Origin: Przewalskia tangutica
Lineage: Eukaryota; Streptophyta; Magnoliopsida; Solanales; Solanaceae
Assembly (NCBI GenBank): GCA_029844215.1
Contig: JAQGDG010000048.1
Coordinates: 310,001-374,000, forward strand
Length of the DNA stretch: 64,000 nt
Direction of reading: 5' to 3'
The notes under the pieces were generated by a model. It had not been told where the DNA came from. It made no database searches and saw only the letters and a list, made by a program, of their open reading frames with translations. The translations under genes were made by a program, and so were the position numbers. The stretch's first letter is position 1, and each line of letters starts with the position of its first letter. Below are positions 59,350-64,000 of this stretch, piece after piece.

Positions 59350-59790
59350 GAAAAAGAAGGACGACGCCGCACGTGTGTTGATTACAGGCACCAACAAGGT
59401 GACCATTAAGAATGATACCCCTTCCTGTGATTGATGATTTGTTCGACCAGCAGGTGCGAGATGCTTCTCCAAGATTGACCTACGGTCGCTATCATCAAAG
59501 TGCAGTCGAGAGGTAGATGTCCCTAGATCGCATTCAGACCAGACGCATTATGAGTTCGTGGTCATGTCTTTTGGGTTGACCAATGCTCCGCAGTATTCAT
59601 GGATTTGATGAACCGAGTGTTCAAACCATTTTGGACACGTTTGTGATAGTGTTCATTGATGATATCTTGGTTTATTCTCGCCAGAGCGGGAGCACGCGAG
59701 CATTTGAGGATCAGGCCGACGCTTCTCCAGACTGAGCTTGACGCCAAGTTTTCCAAATGTGAGTTTTGTTGACTTCAGCATTCTTGGGCA
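59350..59790 (+). pseudogene. Reverse transcriptase of L (frameshifted)
   Basis: Motifs in order: a VDY-like start near 59378, NDTPSCD (a scrambled YPLP region) near 59412, KIDLR near 59472, YEFVVMSFGLTNAP near 59548-59590, and VIVFIDDILVYSR near 59645-59682 with the catalytic aspartates. The frame breaks after KFSKCEFC near 59765, as in B. Confidence 0.85.
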
Positions 59791-60400
59791 TATTGTCGGG
59801 CCGATGGCATTCGAGTGGATACGCCAAGATCGAGGCGCCAGACTTGTCCTGCACCTACTACTCCAACAGAGGTTCGCAGCTCGGGCCTTGCAGATATTAT
59901 CGGTGGTTCGTGGAGAAGTTTGCTTCTATCTTCGCACCATTGACTAGGCCGACTCGTAAGGCGCAAGTTTCAGCCGGATCGATGTCAGGAGCGTGGTTTC
60001 CAGCTGTCAAAGAGACCGACGACCGCCTCGCTCTTACTCTTCCGCAGGTCCGGATGGTTATGTCGTGTATTGTGACGCGTGCATCGGGTTGGGATGTGTG
60101 TTGATGCAGCATGTCGGTTATAGCATATGCATCCCGACACCAAGAAACACGGAGGAACTACCCCACCCATGATTTGGAGTCATGGCCGTGATTCACGCTT
60201 TGAAGATCCTGAGGCACTATTTGTATGGGGTTCACGTGGATATTTTTACGCACCACAAGAGCCTCCAAGATATCTTCACCAGAGGAGTCGAACTTACGGC
60301 AGACGGTGGTTAGAGTTACTTAAGGATTACGATGTTGATATCCCGTACCACCCGGAAGGCCAATGTTGTGGCGTATGCTCTTAGTCGTAGGTCGATGGGG
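59790..60400 (+). pseudogene. RNase H domain of L (frameshifted)
   Basis: Pieces include WFVEKFASIFAPLTRPTRKA near 59900-59965, a YCDA motif near 60068-60080 with the first catalytic aspartate, RRWLELLKDYDVDIPYHPEG near 60300-60360, and a downstream ALSRRSMGS-type sequence near 60375-60405, typical of the end of the Ty3 RNase H/connection region. It is better preserved than in B but still broken. Confidence 0.78.
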
Positions 60401-60639
60401 AGCCTATCGGATGTGCAACAGAGAGGAGGGACATGGTTCGTGATTTGCATCGCCAGCGAGCCTTGGTGTCCATTTGATTGATTCGATAGCAGTGGGGTTA
60501 GAGTTCGCAGGTTGCCGAGTCTTCCATCGTCGGCGAGGTGAAGAGGCAACACCGAGGATCCACTTTGATTCGATATCGTGATACAACTCTTCGTAGGGCA
60601 AGGGTCCTTGAGGTAGCACCATGGGTGCTAAGGTTTGAG

Positions 60640-61695
60640 GGCGATTGTGTGTTCCGGATGTTTCGTGACTTGGCGCAGGTTCTGGGGAAGCACACATAAG
60701 CGTTTATCCATCCGAAGTCGACCAAGATGTACCACGACCTTAGATCCGTGTATGGTGGGATGGCGAAGAGGACGCCGCAGAGTTCGTAGCTCGCCCGTGT
60801 TGTCGCAGTGAAGGTAGAGCACCGCAGGCCCGTGGTTTGTTGCAGCGATAGAGATCCCGACCGAAGTGGAGGTAATCAACATGGATTTTATCACAGATTA
60901 CCTCGCACTCGGAGGAGACATGATTCTATATGGGTTATCGCCGACAGTCGACGAAATCAGCCCACTTTCTTCCCGTCAGACGACTTTTCTACCGAGGATT
61001 ATGCCGACTTTACATCCGAGAGATCGCCGATCGCATGGAGTCCCTACTGATCATATCGCATGCAGGAGCCCGCCTTACGCTAACTTCGGAGGTCTTTCCG
61101 CAGAGGTTTAGGACGCAGTGAGCCCGAGCATCGCATTCCATCCACGCATGCACGGACAAAGCCGAACGCACTATCCGCACTCTCGAGGATATCTTTGCGA
61201 GCCCGTGTTATCGACTTCGTGGGTAGCCGAGGATCATTTGCCTCTAGTTGAGTTCGACAATAATAGCTACCACTCCAGATTCGATGGCGCCATGAGGCCT
61301 TGTATGGGAGGAAGTGCAGATCGCCTATAGGTTGGTTCGATGTGGGCGAGGTGCAAGTGGGACCAGACGGTGCAGCAGCAGCGATGGATAAGGTGAAGCT
61401 TATCCGAGAGCGGCTATCGACACCGTAGTCGGCAAGTCGATGCAGATCATCGTCGCGGCATCTTGAGTTCGAGGTTCATGATTGGGTTTTCCTAAAGGTG
61501 TCACCCATGGCGGTGTGATGAGATTCGGAAGAAGGGAAACTCACCAAGGTACATCGGGTCGCTTCGTATTGTCCGCAGGTAGGCAAGGTTGCCTATGAGT
61601 TGGATCTGCCGTACGATCTGGAGGAAGTGCATAATGTTTTTCACGTATCTATTCTTAGGAGATGTATCGGGTATCCATCTATGGTACACCCGATT
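60640..61695 (+). pseudogene. Integrase of L (frameshifted)
   Basis: The zinc-finger part begins near 60715 (STKMYHDLR). The core includes VINMDFIT near 60870-60893 with the first catalytic aspartate and IWVIADSRR-type sequence near 60930-60955. Another stretch, FHPRMHGQSRTHYPHS, lies near 61136-61185, where the catalytic glutamate is displaced by a frameshift. The C-terminal module ends with LPYDLEEVHNVFHVSILRR near 61606-61665. The EDHLPLVEF region near 61225-61255 has lost several bases relative to B and E. Confidence 0.85.
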
Positions 61696-61699
61696 GACG

Positions 61700-61885
61700 A
61701 TGTCCAGATGACCGAGGGGTTATCGTATGAGGAGATTCCCATAGCGATAGTCGATCGTCGAGTTAGCGTCTGCGACCAAGGACGTGGCTTCCACAAAGTC
61801 TTGTGGCGGAACGAGCTTAGGAGGAGATGGCGGGAAGTCGGCGAGGACATGAGGCGGAGGTATCCTCACCTATTCCCACACCTCC
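61700..61885 (+). pseudogene. Chromodomain of L integrase (best preserved)
   Basis: One open frame (61600-61908) reads through TEGLSYEEIPIAIVDRRV, then KVLWRNE near 61795-61815 and EDMRRRYPHLFP near 61845-61880. The order and spacing match the C-terminal chromodomain of plant chromovirus integrases. One local frame change separates the first and second parts. Likely role: guiding integration into heterochromatin, known for the family and inferred here. Confidence 0.7.
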
Positions 61886-62005
61886 GTAATTCACTTTCCT
61901 ACTTGTAAATTTTCGTTATCGCTTTTGCCTAATTGTTGTTTTGGTCGTGTGTGGCTTTTGCAAACCGTTAAGTTATGAAGAATCTTATCGTTAATCGTTT
62001 GAAGG

Positions 62006-62036
62006 AACATTCGACGAATGTTTCTGGCGAGGAGAA
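62006..62036 (+). other. Palindrome and polypurine tract of L
   Basis: AACATTCGACGAATGTT then TGGCGAGGAGAA directly before the 3' LTR. Confidence 0.82.
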
Positions 62037-64000
62037 TGTTATACCCGTATTTCGCAGTATGTACGTAGGGAATACGCATAAAAGTGTAGCCTTAAAGTTT
62101 AGGCACAAAACGTTTTCTTGGGCACAACTCACAAAACGAATAGTTTTCCACGAAACGCTTTCCACACTTTCGTAGGGCAAATTCCGCTATGCCATTTCTA
62201 ATTTTTGCGGATTTTTCCGAGAGACGAAACATTTTGGACCAACGAGGGCGACACTTGGCACCTCCAATTGGTGGACTTGAAATCGCCCATGGACGAATTG
62301 GACAAAGTGTGACACGCTTTTTGTGCCTTTGCACAAGTCAAGGAGTTGGTAGGATATTTTGTGTTTGGACACTTGCCTAAATCTTCACCCTACACTTGCC
62401 TTGCACTTGGCATCATCTTGGCCCTGGTTGGCCACTTCTTGACCTATAAATACCCCCTTAGAGATGAAGAGTTCTTCATCCACAAATTACTTCCAAGTCT
62501 TGAAAAACCCTCCCCTCTCCTTTAAGCTTGTTCGTCCAAAGCTATCCCCCCCCCCCCTTGAGTGAGTTTGGCCGAGGGCCTTCCCCCCCTAGCCTAGCCG
62601 AAATCTACCCCCCTCCCTTGGTAGAAAAGTTGCCTTCTTGTATTGTTATAATGCCCAAAATAGCCTAGCCCCAATCCCGTAGTACTTAGAAGTTGTGAAG
62701 AACTTCTAAGGTTTCCTTGGAGCATACAACTTAGGAGCAAAACCTTGCTCAGGCGCGACTTTATCTAGGATATTATTGGGCTTACCGAGGTAACTAATCC
62801 TAATCCTCTTTTGAATTAGAGAATACTTACTGTAGTAGTATAAGAATAAGTATTAGATACTTAGAAGAATATTGCGGAATAGAATTGAATCATATCACAG
62901 AAGGGTTTAAAAGAAGAATAATCAAAATGTACTTAGACAGATCGCTTTCACAATGAGACTTGAGTAGCTCACCGTAGTAAAGACGCCAATTTTCCGTAGG
63001 ATATAGAACCCTCTGCTTAGAATCATTTACAAAGTAGTCTCAACGTTGATAGACGTGTTCGACTATTATAGGTTGATTCTCTGCGCGACATATTCAACTG
63101 GCGGTGGTTTTCACGGTAGGTATGTGATTCTTCCTAAAGCATGATATTTTATAATATATATGTAGTACGGTAGACGTATACGTGTTAATCAATAATACTT
63201 ACGGAATGCCTCACTAGCTTAAGCCCGATAACACTTACGGAATGCCTCACGGCTTAAGCTTTGAATAATAAAGAATCAAAACATTTCAAAAGAATATGAA
63301 TCATTTTTAATGTAAGAGAACTAATTGGTTTTTAAATGTGCTTAAGAGTTATACTAGCTTTATGGGAAGTTAAGTATAACCACTTAAGAGTGATAAAAGA
63401 AACAGTTTGCCTATGTGATTATAATGCACTTATATTGAACCGTGAAAAGAATAATAAGATGGTTTGATAAGTAGAGATGATATGATGCTACGTGTTAGTG
63501 TCTTGTAACGTTTGTATAAGAGAGTATTCTTGTCAGGCTTATGTTGTTTAAAGATAAGTCATATGTTAGTGTACTATCACTCACCTCTTGACATATTACG
63601 GGGTTAAGTCGCCTCCACGCGGGTAGACTCAGTGATGCAGGACCATGATTCGAGAATACCTCATGCGGGTCCAAGGACCTATGCGAGCTACGGAGTTCCA
63701 GTTAGTGATGCGGGTTACACCTCACGCGGTCTATGTGGCCATGCGGACTACGAGTCCGGGGCGATGCCGAGGAGTAGCTACCCTCGACGCGGGTTATGTA
63801 CCCTATGCGAGCCTATGTGAGTGGCCTATGTGGACTACGAGAGTCCGTGATTAGGCTTGCATGGTGATACTACGCAATTGGCCCCGCTCGATCATTCGCA
63901 CTAGAAAAGACACATTACGCTTACCTATTGTTGCTCTTGTTTATGATGTGGCACTATGCGTCCCCTCGTTGTTTCATACATACTTGCAAAACTGATTTTA
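62037..64000 (+). repeat. 3' LTR of L (truncated by window end)
   Basis: Begins TGTTATACCCGTATTTCGC and matches 54772 onward up to about 56760. It has a run of 13 Cs near 62546 in the leader and two units of the 37-base repeat near 63190-63265. Confidence 0.9.
62443..62454 (+). promoter_or_regulatory. TATA box of L 3' LTR
   Basis: CCTATAAATACC at the position equivalent to 55176. Confidence 0.6.

Larger units (their letters stand above)
54772..64000 (+). mobile_element. Element L: type 2 chromovirus, runs off the window
   Basis: 5' LTR 54772-57206, primer binding site 57211, gag, protease, RT, RNase H, integrase, chromodomain, polypurine tract, and 3' LTR from 62037. Comparison with the 5' LTR places the end roughly 0.4-0.5 kb past the window. 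Inserted into K's interior just after gag; the base pairs before it are GCGCC. Arrangement and sequence are close to B. Confidence 0.9.

Noticed and set aside
1..64000. Repeat-induced point mutation as cause of the decay
   Set aside because: That process gives directional C-to-T changes. The differences here are mainly small indels and local scrambling, and plants are not known to use it.

Overview
This window is plant nuclear DNA made almost entirely of nested Ty3/gypsy LTR retrotransposons. I find no host gene, tRNA, rRNA or CRISPR array. The coding fragments (gag, aspartic protease, reverse transcriptase, RNase H, integrase and a C-terminal chromodomain, in that order) and a primer binding site complementary to initiator tRNA-Met point to a chromovirus, most likely the Tekay/Del clade. 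The setting looks like heterochromatin of a large, repeat-rich plant genome; the species cannot be named from the sequence.

Two related element types recur. Type 2 elements (B, E and L here) have LTRs of about 2.44 kb and carry degraded gag-pol with a chromodomain. Type 1 elements (C, G and J, probably K) have longer LTRs (about 2.9-3.7 kb). Where complete, they carry only gag plus a shared non-coding block in place of pol. Both types share LTR termini (TGTTATACC...GTGACA), the primer binding site, the polypurine tract and a palindrome just upstream of that tract. Type 1 therefore looks like a non-autonomous partner of type 2.

Layout from left to right. Element E (minus strand, type 2) covers 1-26431 and is split by element G (4260-22752, minus, type 1). 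G's 3' LTR is in turn split by element J (7090-16157, plus, type 1). E sits in a plus-strand type 1 LTR, D, whose pieces are 26432-26624, 37938-38515 and 48185-49579. D also received solo LTR A (26625-37932), itself split by full-length element B (27351-36215, plus, type 2), and element C (38516-48179, plus, type 1). The oldest layer is M (49580-50592), a diverged minus-strand LTR fragment that apparently hosted D and K. K (plus, type 1, from 50593) is interrupted in its gag by L (54772 to past the window end, plus, type 2).

Target-site duplications support the nesting: GGGT for J, CCTTT for A, CTAAA for B, AGAAG for C. Every coding region is broken by many small frameshifts. Copies of the same sequence differ repeatedly at CTG/CAG and CCGG-like sites by small indels or local scrambling, while a few copies are clean. 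This could be sequencing error at CHG-methylated sites, so frameshifts and LTR divergence should not be read as true age or decay without raw-read support.
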